A stretch of DNA of 64,000 nucleotides from Smallanthus sonchifolius (Eukaryota > Streptophyta > Magnoliopsida > Asterales > Asteraceae). Position numbers and translations under genes: made by a program. The first letter of the stretch is position 1. Each line of letters begins with the position of its first letter. Where the stretch lies: NCBI GenBank assembly GCA_023525975.1, contig CM042029.1, positions 67,675,429 to 67,739,428 of the forward strand. The letters run 5' to 3'. Below are positions 46,680-56,892 of the stretch, piece after piece. Below the pieces are notes generated by a model that was not told the origin of the DNA, did not search any database, and was given only the letters and a program-made list of their open reading frames with translations.

Positions 46680-46870
46680 CCTCAACTACTAGGGGGAAAC
46701 CTCATCTTTTAGGGGGAGAACGTCAACTTTAGGGTGTGTGGGGGGGGGGGGATCCGCAGCTACATGGATGGGAACCTCAGCTTCTGGGGGGTGATCCGCA
46801 GCTTCATGGGGGGGATCCGCAGCTTTATGGGGGCGAACCCCAGTTACTTGGAAGCATATCCCAGCTTCAA
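46680..46870 (+). repeat. G-rich minisatellite
   Basis: About six imperfect units of 25-32 bp built on GGGGGGATCCGCAGCTTCATG, including a run of 12 G at about 46,740. G runs of three or more recur at short spacing, so G-quadruplex formation is possible. Confidence 0.65.
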
Positions 46871-47275
46871 CTACCCTTCAACGAAGTCTGCAGTTTTATT
46901 ATATTTCCGAGTACACCGATTCCAACGAAGTCTAAAGTGAACAATTAAATAAATCTGGAGGTTTTTTAGTAGTGTGTGTTTTATATATGAAAAAAAAAAC
47001 AAGTATAAGGCCATGGGTAGTATGATGGTTCATAGTATAGAATATAATGTCTTGGAAATGATGGTTTGGAATATGATTCAGCCTTCTTCATATAGAAATG
47101 TTTTTTTTTAATTTTTTTTTTAATAAATTAAAAATAAAATCTATTGTTGTGTACATGGGTAAACATTAAGACAATAATTTCATTAAAACAAAATAATTTT
47201 TAACATAACTTGACAACATCACAAGAAATAAACATAATATTAAAACATAAGTTGACAACGTCACAAGAAATAACC
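46871..47275. other. Spacer between convergent MULE genes
   Basis: AT-rich, with poly-T and poly-A runs near 47,100-47,125. Probably 3' UTRs of the plus-strand and minus-strand genes. Nothing else seen. Confidence 0.4.
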
Positions 47276-48304
47276 CTAACGTGGCAAACAACGCCAGAAA
47301 TAAAACTGATCTGCCATAAACCGTCGGTAAGACTTACATTTCTGTTTAAATTCGCCATTTATATTCAATGGTTTACCGGTTACTAGATGTTCCATTAGCA
47401 TACAAACAAACACCCCTTCATTACCAACCAAGTCTTCATGTGACTGAACAAATTCTTCATTAACTTCGTACGACATAACCATTTCAGAGTATCTAGTCTT
47501 TTTCCAATAACCAATGTTAACCAATAAAGCTGTGAAATATACTGAGATTTTCATTAGTTTCGGGTGAATTAACCGTAAATATGTATCACCAGAGACGTTT
47601 TCAATCCAATACGATACCATATTTAATGTCCTCATATCAACTCGGACAAATAACAATTCTTGATTTTGGATTGGTATAGGAAAATAGACATAGTCTACCT
47701 CCCAAAATGGGGTAAAATAGTTTAATTTTCCATTAGCATAAGAAATTACGTTTTTGTTAGGTGAGTCTAGCAGAAAATTATAAAACTGCGGTGGTAATAT
47801 TGTCCACCGCATTTCGGAGGATACCCCACTGGCGAGTTCCCTATTTCTCCATTTCATCAATCTTCCAACCCAGCCTTCTAAGTGCTGTAAAAAATAATCA
47901 TATTAGAAAAATAATATTTTCCAAAAAAAATAAGTTATAATAAAATTTAAATTGTTTTTTACTTCTGGTAAGAGATAACCGTTGTTACGAAACCCTAAAA
48001 TACTACCCCAAAAACTTTTGTCAACTTTTGTCAAGCTTTGCCTCTCTAAAGAAAACAGCGGAATAACAAAACGGTTTGTCCCCGTGATTGTAGAAATCAA
48101 GAATAGTTTCTGACCAATTATGAGACTCATCGTCTGGAATTGCCATATATTTCGTGGACGCTGAAAGTTATCTGGTCGAGCAACAGCTGGGTTCTGTTGC
48201 TCGGATGATGAAGATCCCTCGGTGTTCTTTGGACGCCTCCATTTATCAAGTATCCAGCTTGACGGTTTACGAATTGGTTGAGAATTATATTGATCATCAC
48301 CCAT
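47276..48304 (-). CDS. C48-like pseudoprotease (copy A), two exons, 316 aa
   Basis: Exons 48,304-47,963 and 47,884-47,276 join in phase 0 (donor AA|GTAAAA, acceptor TTTTTTACAG) to give 316 residues with no stop. Structure: polar N-terminus with a Ser run; a middle part with FWGSILGF and, after the intron, HLEGWVGRLMKWR and MRWTILPPQFYNFLL; then the C48 core region FWEVDYVYFPIPI. Compared with family consensus, the His-Trp site reads NQELLF, the YYDS site reads VSYWIE and the GDCGV site reads GNEGVFVCMLMEHLVTG. His, Asp and Cys all appear lost, yet the reading frame is preserved. This suggests a binding or regulatory role, or drift too recent to break the frame. It has a TATA box 57 nt upstream of the ATG. 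Paralogue of copies B and C. Confidence 0.75.
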
Positions 48305-48360
48305 TATGTGTTGAATGATACTTAGATGTTGAATGAGAGTTATTGGTGAATGATAGTTGG

Positions 48361-48368
48361 TATTTATA
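48361..48368 (-). promoter_or_regulatory. TATA box of copy A
   Basis: Minus-strand CTATAAATACC, about 57 nt upstream of the ATG at 48,304. The same arrangement precedes copy B. Confidence 0.5.
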
Positions 48369-48441
48369 GATGATATTTGAAATTATTTTTTCTTACTACA
48401 AGAAATAATAATATAATAACATAAATAGAAATATTTATTTC

Positions 48442-49502
48442 TTACTGCAATATTCGCATAGCATATAATTCATCAGCCATATATCGTCTATATCTCATAC
48501 AAGCATCTTGTATATTCATTTCTTGCCACGACAATGACCTATTTATTACCAATCTACACAATAACATACAAATTATCACCCCAGAATCTGGACCAATATG
48601 ACCACCATTTGGAGGCCATACACTTTGACCTGACATTGGTAATTCAAGGGGTTCGTTTTCAAGAAATATTTGTTGCCCCGATTGTTCAAAATATGATATA
48701 CGTTGTAGAAACCATATAAAGCTATCCACAAATTGCACATAAATTTGGTGGACATGACGATGAATGCACCATGAATCACTGCAGGTGTTTGGACGACATT
48801 CATATGGAAAAAATACATGAATCTCTAGTCTCTCCATATTAATCTGAAAAAGATACCAATTTATGTCGTCATCTGTTATCGGTAAGTATACCTGTAAATA
48901 ATAAAAACAATTAACTTATTGTTGTTGAATAGTGTCAATTAAATAAACAAATATTAATTTACCGTATCAACCTCCCATAATGGAGGATATAGTCTGTTTG
49001 TCCCATTTCCATATTGGAGGGCATCAACCGACCCATCATAAATTAGGTGATAAAATTCCGACGGTAAGATAGTCCAACGATCGGTTGATTTGTATTTCAT
49101 CTAACCTCCAAAACATAAGTCTGTTTGTCCAAGCATGAACATGCTGTACTTTAAAATTTTCCATTAATTAAATTACAAAAAACGTATATACGACAAATAT
49201 ATGTATTAAAAACTTACAATTGACTCTATATAACCGTTTCCAGAATACCCTAAGAGGGTACCCCAAAAATCTATGTTAAGTACAGTAACGCCTATACAAT
49301 GAACCCTGCACCATTCTGAATCTCCGTTGTAGAAGAATTGGAAAACATTTCGTGAGCAGTTCAAACCTGTCTGGAAATAATGGTTCTCAACCGGTGACGG
49401 AATGTTGTCGGGTATGATCGGATCATTTGAAAATGACTCATTCAAACGTCTTTTGTTTCTTCTACTTCTACTGTTGGTGATGTCTCTTACGTTAGAAGAC
49501 AT
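48442..49502 (-). pseudogene. C48-like pseudoprotease (copy B), frameshifted
   Basis: Exons 49,502-49,218 (MSSNVRDITN.. to GNGYIESI), 49,143-48,963 and 48,891-48,442, all with GT/AG edges. Exon 2 starts HVHAWTNRLMFWR in one frame and continues as DRWTILPSEFYHL in another, so one small indel lies near 49,100. Exon 3 reads VYLPITDDDINWYLF, with Asn for the catalytic His, and PDSGVIICML, with Ser for the catalytic Cys. The ends match copy A (YRRYMADELYA against YRRFMADQFYF). Without the frameshift the product would be about 305 residues. Same order of segments and same first intron position as copy A. Confidence 0.7.
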
Positions 49503-49550
49503 GTTATATTCTCAATAGTGTTGTGAAAGAAATAGTCATTTGTCTTGTTG

Positions 49551-49558
49551 TATTTATA
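49551..49558 (-). promoter_or_regulatory. TATA box of copy B
   Basis: Minus-strand CTATAAATAC, about 50 nt upstream of the ATG at 49,502. Confidence 0.5.
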
Positions 49559-49601
49559 GGGATGCATGTCAAATAATTTACGGGGACAAGAAAACAAAAA
49601 A

Positions 49602-50177
49602 TGTCAAACAACCAAATTTAAGCGCTGATAACTCCCATATATAAACTCCGTTTGGAACACGGGTAGGTTCGTTGAGTAGACCTCACGTGATATTACGGGG
49701 ACAAGAAAACAAAAAGTATTATTTTAACTTGTAAAATATAATTTTATGACTCCTAAGATAGAGAAAATGTGTTTTGAAAAGTAGAATTATCTTGAGTTTT
49801 AATGTCAAACAACCAACTTTAAAAGCTGATAACTCCCCTGTATAAACTCCGTTTGGAACACGGGTAGGTTCGTTGAGTAGACCTCACGTGATATTACGGG
49901 GACAAGAAAACAAAAAAGCATTATTTTAACTTGTAAAATATAATTTTATGACTCCTAAGATAGAGAAAATGTGTTTTGAAAAGTATAATTATCTTGAGTT
50001 TTAATGTCAAACAACCAACTTTAAGCGCTGATAACTCCCCTGTATAAACTCCGTTTGGAACACGGGTAGGTTCGTTGAGTAGACCTCACGTGATATTACG
50101 GGGACAAGAAAACAAAAAGTATTATTTTAACTTGTAAAATATAATTTTATGACTCCAAAGATAGAGAAAATGTGTTT
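49602..50177. repeat. 201-bp unit repeated three times
   Basis: Units start TGTCAAACAACCAA at 49,602, 49,803 and 50,005 (period 201-202), the last one truncated. Each holds GCTGATAACTCCC, GTTTGGAACACGGGTAGG, TAGACCTCACGTGATATT and GGGGACAAGAAAACAAAAA. Near-identical copies suggest recent amplification. It lies between copy B's promoter and the 3' end of the transposase. ACGTG (G-box core) is present once per unit. Confidence 0.85.
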
Positions 50178-50264
50178 AGTAACATAACATAACACAATCT
50201 TAATAATAAAATTTAACAACATTTTCAATAATAATAATAATACAACATAACATAGTTTTTGTCA

Positions 50265-52774
50265 CTAAGGATCATTTAGATCAAATTCAAATTTTTGTGA
50301 TCCCTGGCCTGTTGTATCGACGATATAATCATGAAAATTTTTAGGATCGACATAAACATTTGGTTGGGTTTGAGGGTTGTGTCCTCCGGCTCTCCCTCTA
50401 GATGATAGTTGTGATGTATTGGGCTGATTACAACTGACACGAGTATGTCCTTCATTATGACATCGGGTGCAAAACGGCGGTGTTACAACCTCTCCAACTG
50501 ATGGTATACGTCTATTTTCACGTGGTCGACCGGCCTGTCTTTTATTCATGAGTGGTGGTTGAATTGGAAAATAGTCTTGTGGAATCTCCCATTCTGTTTG
50601 ATCAGGAAGAGGATTTACTATCTCTTGATACGTCCCCCGATAAAACTCTGTTGAAAACCAATTCAAAGCCCAATGACTACAATCTGTTTGATTTAGATAT
50701 CTCGAAACACAAATTACGTGACCACAAGGTAAACCAGAGAGTTGCCACTGATTACATGTACAAGTTCTATTACCCAAATCGACTACACCTTTTTTCCCTC
50801 CTTCATCAACCTCAAACTTGTTTTGATCAATACCACTAACTCTCCATGACCCACTTTTTGAAATTCTTTTACTAATTTTACCCTGACCGTACTGGGTAAG
50901 TGGGTGTTGATTGTTAGCTATTAAAAAAAATAAACATAAATTAGTAACTAACAAATATGTTAAAAAAATAAAATAAAAATAAATTAGTAACTAACAAATG
51001 ATTTAAATAAATTATTACCTCCAACCTGTCGACGATTATAGTACCATTTCTGTAAGCTTTCACGAAAAAATTCAATAAGTTTAATTATTGGTAGTTTTCG
51101 GGCATTAACCGACAATGCGTTAATTGACTCTACACTGTTAGATGTCATAACATGATAGCGTTGTCCAGAGCTGTGTGCTCTAGCCCATTTTTCAAACCCA
51201 ATATTAACAAGAGTATTGTAAATATTTGAACCTGCAGCACATATTAGCCGCATACCCTCATTAAACTCAGAAACTCTGTAAGCTTTACAAGTTTTCCACC
51301 ATAAACATTCAAATGTTTTTTTGGACCTTGCCTTTGTGTGTAAGTTCATCATAAGATGCCGATAGCAGAGACCATGATAAGCATGGGGAAAGACGTCCCT
51401 AATTGCCTGAGCAATTGATGCAGCCCTATCTGATATGATCGCCAAATTTGGATTTTCGCCAATACAATCCTTAAGTCTTGACAAAAACCACGACCATGAT
51501 TCACCACTTTCAGTTTTACCAACACCGTATGCGATCGGCAGGATTTGATTGTTTCCATCCATGCCGACCGCTAGAAACATAGTGCCCAAAAACTTTCCTT
51601 TTAAATGTGCTCCATCAATAATTACCAACGGTCTTAAATAACCGACGAAACTTCGAATCTGTATATAAAAATATTTTTATTAGAACTTTTAAAACAATGA
51701 AAAATATTTTTAAAAAATATAATAATTTAAAAATTCACTTACCGCCACACCAAGGGCAATAAAAAACATTTCAAATCTTCCGGCTGCGTCCGTTAATGTG
51801 TGGGTAACTGTACCCAGGTTCGTCTTTTTCAAATTATGACAGTAAACTGGGAGCCTAGCAAACGAATCCTCAGGAACCGGTCAATAGTTCAAGCGCAAAA
51901 GATTTTGCTCTCCAACCTTGAGAGTAAGATATATCAATTTTGTATTTCTCTTTAATATCTGTAACGATATCATTCGGCCGGTATATCCTCCCGCTATCTT
52001 TGAATTGATCTTTTATCAAGTTACCCAAGACCTTTTTATTGGCTTGACGTATATGAGGATACGTCTGAGTCCTTGAACATGTGTGTTGATCTTTAAAGTA
52101 TCTCACTTGGAAAACGTCGGTGTTTTCAATCATATACGCCCTTATACGTCACTCACAACCATCATTTAGACATGAAGCCTCAAATTGGGTTTTCGAAGAT
52201 CTCTCAACTTTATATTCAAAACATTCAGTAATGCAAATTTTACCCAGTTCGAGTTTTAATTATTCTTTGTTTTTAAAAATATGACCCTCAGAAATATGTG
52301 AAGAGTGTGAGTTAAGAACTTTTACTTCGTTTGTTGTACGATCAAACAATGACTCGGGCATAGACCAAAAAACGTTAGGTACAACATTAGACTCCGAAGA
52401 AGACACTGGAACTTTAAAATCAACAGGAGTTTCATTAGACGGAACAGTTGAACTACTACCCACACCAGATTCTTCAGTAACGAACAAAGACAACCATTCA
52501 TTTGGTTGATTTAAAACAACATTTAAAAAAAATAAAACATCATGATCATCCAACAGATCAATTGGATGTGTGTAAGTAGACATTTTATAAGAAAAACGAA
52601 TTTCATTGCTAAAACCACATTTTTCACAAATAAGATTTTTCAAACCCACGTAACTAATATTACTAGGAACACAAAAAACACGTCGCAAACATTTTTTTTT
52701 AAAGGAACATACTCCTCAACACCGTTAACAAAGTCCCATTTTCCACCGGTACATAAAATAATATTACAAGACAT
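50265..52774 (-). pseudogene. MuDR-type MULE transposase, multiply broken
   Basis: ATG at 52,774, stop at 50,265. Predicted exons end at 51,743, 51,658-51,019 and 50,917-50,265, with GT/AG introns. N-terminal MULE region, then a plant MuDR domain (SSKTQFEASCLNDGC, RYFKDQHTC), the catalytic DDE domain (VIIDGAHLKG, ISDRAASI, NSVESIN), a SWIM zinc finger (CTCNQWQLSGLPCGHVICV) and a CCHC knuckle (CTRCHNEGHTRVSC). Lesions: 1-nt loss in the A run at about 52,692, TAA at 52,260, TGA at about 52,150 where Trp is expected, and a frameshift near 51,880. The transposase binds element ends and excises or inserts DNA in the nucleus; this copy cannot. A TATAAAA box lies at 52,817-52,825. Confidence 0.85.
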
Positions 52775-52872
52775 TACTTAAAAATAAGTTGTAAGTTGAT
52801 GGATAAAATGATGAATTTTATAAAGTGGATAAGTGAAGAAAATGTTTAAGTAGAGGGAATGTGAAAGAAATG

Positions 52873-53025
52873 AATGGTAGGGAGGGATATAAATATTTGA
52901 TTAAGTTTGTTAGATAAGTGGAGAAAAAATCAATGGTAGGGAGGGGTATAAATATTTGATGAAGTTTGTTAGATAAGTGGTGAAAAAATGAAGGGATGGT
53001 AGGAAGAGGTATAAATATTTGTTTA
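52873..53025. repeat. About 60-bp unit repeated three times upstream of the transposase
   Basis: Units begin AATGGTAGG (or ATGGTAGG) at 52,873, 52,932 and 52,996, each with GGTATAAATATTTG and, in the first two, AAGTTTGTTAGATAAGTGG. They lie 100-250 bp upstream of the transposase ATG. The TATAAATA words face the element end rather than the gene. Confidence 0.7.
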
Positions 53026-53487
53026 AATAATATTTTATTTAAATTCGTTTTTTAAATTAAAATTATATTTTATTATTTTACAAAAATTGAAAAAAATAAT
53101 AATTGAAAAATAATTGAAAAAAAATAAATATTAAATAAGGCGAAAATTTAAAAATATTAAAAAATTAATAATATTTTAATATTAAAAATTAAATTATAAT
53201 TTAATAATAAATGGCGAAAATATCCCATATTTTTCGCCATTTTTAATAATGGCGAAAATTCAATATATTCAGAATTTTTTTTGGCGAAAAATCAAAGGTT
53301 TTTTAGCGAAAAATCAAATTTTTAGCGAAAATTTAAATTTTCGCTGTTGGCGAAAATTTGGCCCAAATTTTCGCTATTTTGACAAATGGCACGACCTGAT
53401 TGGTTGGCTATTTTGGTAAAAAAAAAAAAGTCAATGACTATTTTGAAATTTGATCATGGTCAAATGACTATTTTGGTAAATATCCCT
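53026..53487. repeat. Right subterminal region and TIR of the MULE
   Basis: Very AT-rich to 53,200, then GGCGAAA/TTTTCGCC words (53,210-53,370) in both orientations and the terminal inverted repeat (about 53,370-53,487). Confidence 0.65.
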
Positions 53488-54335
53488 AAATATATTGACA
53501 AACCCTACCAAATGTGTCCCAATTATTTTTTCAAATTTCTTTTTCATTTATAGATAAAATAATGGTTCCAAACGATGTTGAGCGATATTTTATATTTAAT
53601 CATTAATCAGCTACTTTTTATAGAGGCAAATATTTTTGGTAGGAGACGAAGAGTTAAATAAAAGACACTAATTAAGACCTAATAGACTAATAGTTGCATA
53701 CCATATATTTTTTCTTAAAATGAGAAATACACATACCCTCCAAATATGTACCCGCAACTGAGCTTGCTCACATTGCTCTAAATCCGATATAAGGTATAGG
53801 AAGAAATATTACATATAGGTCAACCAAATCACCTGAAGATACCTAGAAAAGAACCAAAAAACTCTAAAAATAGACTTATAATGGACAAAAAAACTAACAA
53901 AAAGAAAAAAAAAAGTTGTACAAAGCAGTGTAAAATCTTTGGGCACATTAAGTAGATATTGATAGATTTTTTTCGTCAATTGGCTGGGAAAAATTATAGA
54001 TAAACACTATAAAAATGAAGGCTTAAAACATATTAAATCAACAAACAATATTCTTGTCTTCAACATCCCCTTTGAATTCATGCTCGCACAAGAAGTAAAA
54101 GAAAAGTATATCCGGGGATAAGTAATGACGACAAACCTACAAAATGTGAACATATATTGTATTTGAATCCAAATTATTTGTTAATTTCCTTTTTTTCATT
54201 TATGTATAAAATAATGGATAGAGATTAACGGTTGCTTACAAGCTTACACTTCATAATTTTCTTAAAATGAGAGATAGACAAGACCTTATTTGTATCCGCT
54301 ACAGAGTTCGCTTGCATTGCTCTAAGATCATCCGG
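53488..54335. repeat. Recurring unit, one split and one to two further copies
   Basis: 53,488-53,690 continues the unit interrupted at 43,681. 53,690-54,220 is a further copy (AAATATGTACCCGCAACTGAG, TAGGAAGAAATATTACATA, TCCGGGGATAAGTAATGACG). 54,225-54,335 starts the next one (GTTGCTTACAAGC, CTTAAAATGAGAGATAGAC) and is cut off by the Harbinger element. No gene. Confidence 0.6.
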
Positions 54336-55540
54336 TATACATGGTAAAAGCACAGCTTGGTCCTAGTCGGCACACACAATCACGGCGTGAAGGGAATGGC
54401 ACACCGCTCCTCTCTTGGCGTGGTCAAGGGCGTGAAGTGGTGGCGTGATTTTTTTTCACGGAGTGAGTTCAAAGGTGAATGGGATATAGCCATTGATAGT
54501 GGCTAGTTTTACAATAAATTAAAAAAAAAGTTTTTTTTAATTAAATTTTCGTTATCTCATCTCTTTATATAATACCAAACCATTTACATTTTACCTTAGC
54601 TTCTATATACTACAAAAATCTTTATAAAATGCCTTCTTTAAGCGAAGAAGCCCGAGAAATGGCGTTCGGCATTTTCATATCGGAGGCGGTTGTTAGGTAT
54701 ACGTAGCGGAACACAATCACACACACGAAAAAGCAATAAACAGAACACGAGAATTATAATGGTTCGGTCGGTAGACCTACATCCACTTTGCAACTAGGGA
54801 TCTTATTATATTTCAGTGCACACCTTTACAATTACATAGACACGACTTAAATAGAGAACAATTAGGTTAAACAACTTAGGGAACAAGAAACCTTATTAGT
54901 AGGCCCGCTTAGAAACTAAGCCGGACCTACTAGCCAACTTAACCCTAATTGTCCTAAAAGGCCTTCGAACCCAACAATCTCCCACTCGAAGGCCTTGCGA
55001 TAAACCCCAAGTGCGCCAACGAGTAGATAGTAGTCCATGTCTTCAGTAAACAGTAATCGGTAACATGAACATAAGTCTTCAGGTACAGCTCCCGATGAAC
55101 AAACCAACTTCAATCCACACATCCCAATTTCACCTAGTTGCAGTCGCCCCAAACACATCAGTAACCTGATGGGCCCGTTGAAGCCCCAGATAGCTTTAAC
55201 CCAGTCTCAAAAGACCCCGTCTTTACATCCCCAATCCTAACTGATCCCTATAGACTCGAATCATCAGATACAGGGATCCTCAAAGGAACACTCCTCACTA
55301 GCAAAATCATAACAGGAGAGATTTCATTCGGAACTTTAGTCTTCCGAACCCAACCTCGATTTCCAGACTGTGTCGGAACACCCCTCGTGCTCCTACTGTC
55401 ACCAAAATCCCGTACAACTTCAAACCTCCGAATACGCTCAACTGAATTTCCTGAAGTCCCAGAGTCCCTTTCTACAACCTTGACTCGTTTTACTGTCGAA
55501 TCGGTGAGCCCGACTTTGGAGTTCGTCTTAACAAGGGTGG

Positions 55541-56892
55541 TTACTTTCCAGACGGAACATGTACCATGTATAGCGACCCCTTCTTGAATCCCTTAGCAAT
55601 CACGAGATTATTCTTCAGAACCTTCCATTTACCACCACCAAACTTCACGTCTAAACCTTGTTCATCCAATTGCCCAATGGAGATCAACTTCGTTTCAAAC
55701 TTTGGAATAATTCTGACGTCATTCAAGGTCTAAGTAGTACCTAAAGCAGTAATCTGGTCCAAATCTCCCATGCCAGTCACCTCAAGAACATCACCATTTC
55801 CCAGCTTAACCTTCCCAAAATCGCCTACTTTAACATTCCGCATGCCATCAGATCAACTTCGTTTCAAACTTTGGAATAATTCTGACGTCATTCAAGGTCT
55901 AAGTAGTACCTAAAGCAGTAATCTGGTCCAAATCTCCCATGCCAGTCACCTCAAGAACATCACCATTTCCCAGCTTAACCTTCCCAAAATCGCCTACTTT
56001 AACATTCCGCATGCCATCATTGCTATGGGTAGCATGTGATGCACCGAAATCCATGACCCAAGATTCAGTGGCAAATTCTACACTGCAGACCAGTGAATCA
56101 CCATAGCGAACAACCTCTTTTTCCACATTGTTCACTTCCTTTTGCCCAGATTCTTCCTTTTCCTTTCCGGGACATTGAATCCTGAAATGTCCTTTCTCAT
56201 TACAATCCCAACAACGCACACTAGGACGAGCCCTAGAAGAGCTCCTGCTCTGACCCTTGCTGTTCTCACTATTCTTACTATTATCCCTTCCCCTGCCAAT
56301 ATGTACCATCTCAGAAGAAGAGCCTGCAATATTCCTACGGAGAACATCTTCACCCAATACCAAGTCACCCATCTTTTCAAATGTTAAACCATCAGGCCCT
56401 ATAGAGTTGGTGACAGCTGTCACCATTCCAGACCAGCAGTGAAGATAGCAAAGTTACAACCTTGGTCTCATTATCAAACTTCGTTCCAGTAGATGATATT
56501 CTAGCCAACAGTGAGTTCATATTGTCAATATGCTCGGTCACTGAACTTCACTCTTTCATTCTCATTGTGAACAGTTCTCTCATCAGGAACACTTTGTTAG
56601 ATGCAGACTACTTCTCATGCATGTTCGAGAGAGCCAACATCATACCACGAGCCGTGGTTTCAGACATGATGTTAAAAGCAACGCTCCTCGATAACGCCAA
56701 CATAATAGCCCCTCTAGCCTTTTTGTCCTTGGCATCCCACAAAGTTTCTTCAGCTTTTTTCATCTTCTCAGGTTTCTCTTCAAGTACCACATCTAAATCT
56801 TTTTGCCCTAGAAATGCCTCTATTTGCATTTTGCACCAACTAAAGTCAGACCCATTAAACTTTTCAATCACCAATTTCCCGTCTTCGCCCAT
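55541..56892 (-). pseudogene. Gag-protease of the LTR element
   Basis: ATG at 56,892 (MGEDGKLVIEKFNGSDF, a typical copia Gag start); ARGAIMLALSRSVAF and later EHIDNMNSLLARISS segments; zinc knuckle CWDCNEKGHFRIQC near 56,200; protease motif WVMDFGASHATHS near 56,050, with Phe for Ser in DSGAS; and ETKLISIGQLDEQGL near 55,690. Broken by TAG at 56,608-56,610, a TGA near 56,550, a frame change near 56,430, and the 169-bp duplication at 55,682-56,019, which shifts frame. Confidence 0.78.
55682..56019. repeat. Perfect 169-bp tandem duplication
   Basis: 55,682-55,850 and 55,851-56,019 appear identical, beginning GATCAACTTCGTTTC and ending CATGCCATCA. 169 is not a multiple of three, so the protease frame is shifted. 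Identity implies a very recent event or an assembly artefact. Confidence 0.88.

Larger units (their letters stand above)
43682..53487. mobile_element. Large Mutator-like element carrying C48-protease-like genes
   Basis: Ends are inverted: the left AGGGAAAATTACCAAACTAG, CCATTTGAC, AAAATAGCCGTTGACT, TTACCAAATTAGC and the right end, inverted, TAGGGATATTTACC, AAAATAGTCATTTGAC, AAAATAGTCATTGACT, TTACCAAAATAGCC. The TIR is about 90-130 bp. Contents in order: subterminal GGCGAAAATT repeats; a Ulp1/C48-like gene (plus); a nine-residue-repeat protein (plus); two C48-like paralogues (minus); a triplicated 201-bp repeat; and a MuDR transposase pseudogene (minus). The adjoining bases GGTGATAAT and AAATATATT are only a weak 9-bp match, but interruption of the recurring unit at exactly these points supports the limits. 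Plant MULEs with Ulp1-like genes are known (Kaonashi type). Confidence 0.82.

Noticed and set aside
49602..50177. CRISPR-like array
   Set aside because: Only three long (201-bp) near-identical units without spacers in a plant genome; a tandem duplication.
43673..53496. Clear 9-bp target duplication for the large MULE
   Set aside because: GGTGATAAT and AAATATATT match at only about half the positions; not claimed as a TSD.
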